Origin: Blattamonas nauphoetae
Taxonomy: Eukaryota > Preaxostyla > Oxymonadida
DNA: 36,266 nt
Assembly (NCBI GenBank): GCA_033064195.1
Contig: JARBJD010000529.1
Span: forward strand, 1-36,266
Reading direction: 5' to 3'
Part shown: positions 35,526-36,266 of the stretch, in pieces
Numbering within the stretch: position 1 is the first letter of the stretch
How the letters are laid out: every line of letters begins with the position of its first letter
The notes under the pieces: generated by a model
Databases searched by the model: none
The model's input: the letters and a program-made list of their open reading frames with translations, nothing else
Told to the model about the DNA's origin: nothing
Program-made: the position numbers and the translations under genes

Positions 35526-36266
35526 ATTAGGCTAGGCTAGGCTAGGCTAGGCTAGGGTTAGGCTAGGCTAGGCTAGGCTAGGCTAGGGTTAGGCTAGGCT
35601 AGGGCCTTAGGGTTAGGCTAGGCTAGGAGTTAGGCTAGGGTAGGCTTAGGCTAGGGTTAGGCTAGGGCTAGGCTAGGGTAGGGCTAGGCTAGGCTAGGCT
35701 AGGCTAGGCTAGGGCTAGGCTAGGCTAGGCTAGGCTAGGCTAGGCTAGGCTAGGCTAGGGCCAGGCTAGGCTAGGCTAGGCTAGGCTAGGCTAGGCTAGG
35801 CTAGGCTAGGCTAGGCTAGGGCTAGGCTAGGCTAGGGCTAGGCTAGGCTAGGGTTAGGCTAGGCTAGGCTAGGCTTAGGCTAGGCTAGGGTTAGGCTAGG
35901 CTAGGCTAGGCTAGGGCTAGGCTAGGCTAGGCTAGGCTAGGGCTAGGCTAGGCTAGGTTAGGCTAGGCTAGGTTAGGCTTAGGCTAGGCTAGGGTTAGGC
36001 TAGGGCTAGGCTAGGCTAGGCTAGGCTAGGCTAGGGCTAGGTTAGGGTTAGGCTAGGGGGTTAGGCTAGGCTAGGTTAGGCTAGGCTAGGTTAGGGTTAG
36101 GGTTAGGGTTAGGGTTAGGGTTAGGGTTAGGGTTAGGCCAGGGCTACAGGGCCAGGCTAGGCTAGGCTAGGCTAGGGTTAGGGTTAGGGCTAGGCCAGGC
36201 TAGGCTAGGGTTAGGTTAGGGTTAGGGCTAGGCTAGGCTAGGCTAGGCTAGGCCAGGGCTAGGCTA
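35526..36266 (+). repeat. TAGGC pentamer array mixed with TTAGGG units
   Basis: Long runs of a 5-bp unit (GGCTA, i.e. TAGGC) are interrupted by TTAGGG and GGGCTA variants, including a pure TTAGGG run at about 36092-36135. The array runs to the window end. The G-rich strand orientation matches the telomere. It may be a variant subtelomeric/telomeric array or partly a sequencing artefact. Confidence 0.85.

Noticed and set aside
35526-36266. Nematode-type telomere (TTAGGC)
   Set aside because: The dominant unit is the pentamer TAGGC; the rRNA and other telomeric blocks do not point to a nematode.

Overview
This is eukaryotic nuclear DNA from the subtelomeric end of a chromosome, most likely of a unicellular eukaryote. 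The evidence is a complete eukaryotic 18S–ITS1–5.8S–ITS2–28S unit (18S 5' end missing), TTAGGG telomeric repeats, and Helitron, pogo-type and hAT-like DNA transposons. There is also an RLE-type non-LTR reverse transcriptase. The coding frames use the standard code. I cannot name the lineage; an oxymonad-like or other anaerobic protist is only a guess.

Layout from left to right. (1) 1-1132: unassigned flank with a degenerate tRNA-like gene, a 20-bp minisatellite and a Helitron remnant that replaces the first ~300 nt of an 18S gene. (2) 1133-7900: rRNA unit on the + strand. The 28S carries a 297-nt group I-type intron exactly at the site equivalent to E. coli U2449. (3) 7901-11520: intergenic spacer with short subrepeats and a 1.5-kb segment bounded by ~70-bp inverted repeats. 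(4) 11521-22430: a nest of transposons. The next 18S is cut after its first 51 nt by a Helitron in minus orientation. The Helitron RepHel gene is split by a 5,910-bp element with 12-bp TIRs and an 8-bp target duplication (hAT hallmarks). That element is in turn split by a 2,023-bp pogo-like element with 36-bp TIRs and TA target duplication.

(5) 22692-22726: a short internal TTAGGG tract. (6) About 22727-35220: a 12.5-kb telomere-bounded element. Its minus strand holds three consecutive, overlapping long ORFs: a repeat-rich ORF A, a 2,594-codon ORF B with reverse transcriptase and an R2/CRE-like restriction-like endonuclease region, and ORF C with SUMO-interaction-like motifs and an AT-hook-like motif. 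Divergently on the + strand lies a CRESS-type Rep gene. (7) 35221-36266: a (TTAGGG)n block, a 240-bp unique segment, and a long TAGGC-pentamer/TTAGGG mosaic that runs to the window end.

The most striking signal is a short palindrome, roughly GCCC-N4/5-GGGC, repeated every ~50-200 bp through the whole telomere-bounded element. It occurs in coding DNA of both strands, in at least two reading registers, and in non-coding DNA, and it stops at the telomeric tracts. It gives ORF A/B their recurrent P-x-x-G residues but appears to be a nucleic-acid-level signal. Together the RT/RLE protein, Rep protein, hairpin array and flanking telomeric DNA suggest a telomere-associated mobile element not matching any standard family I can recall. 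The chromosome end seems to have been built by stepwise events: transposon insertions into rDNA, breakage and healing by telomere addition, then insertion of the large element into telomeric DNA.
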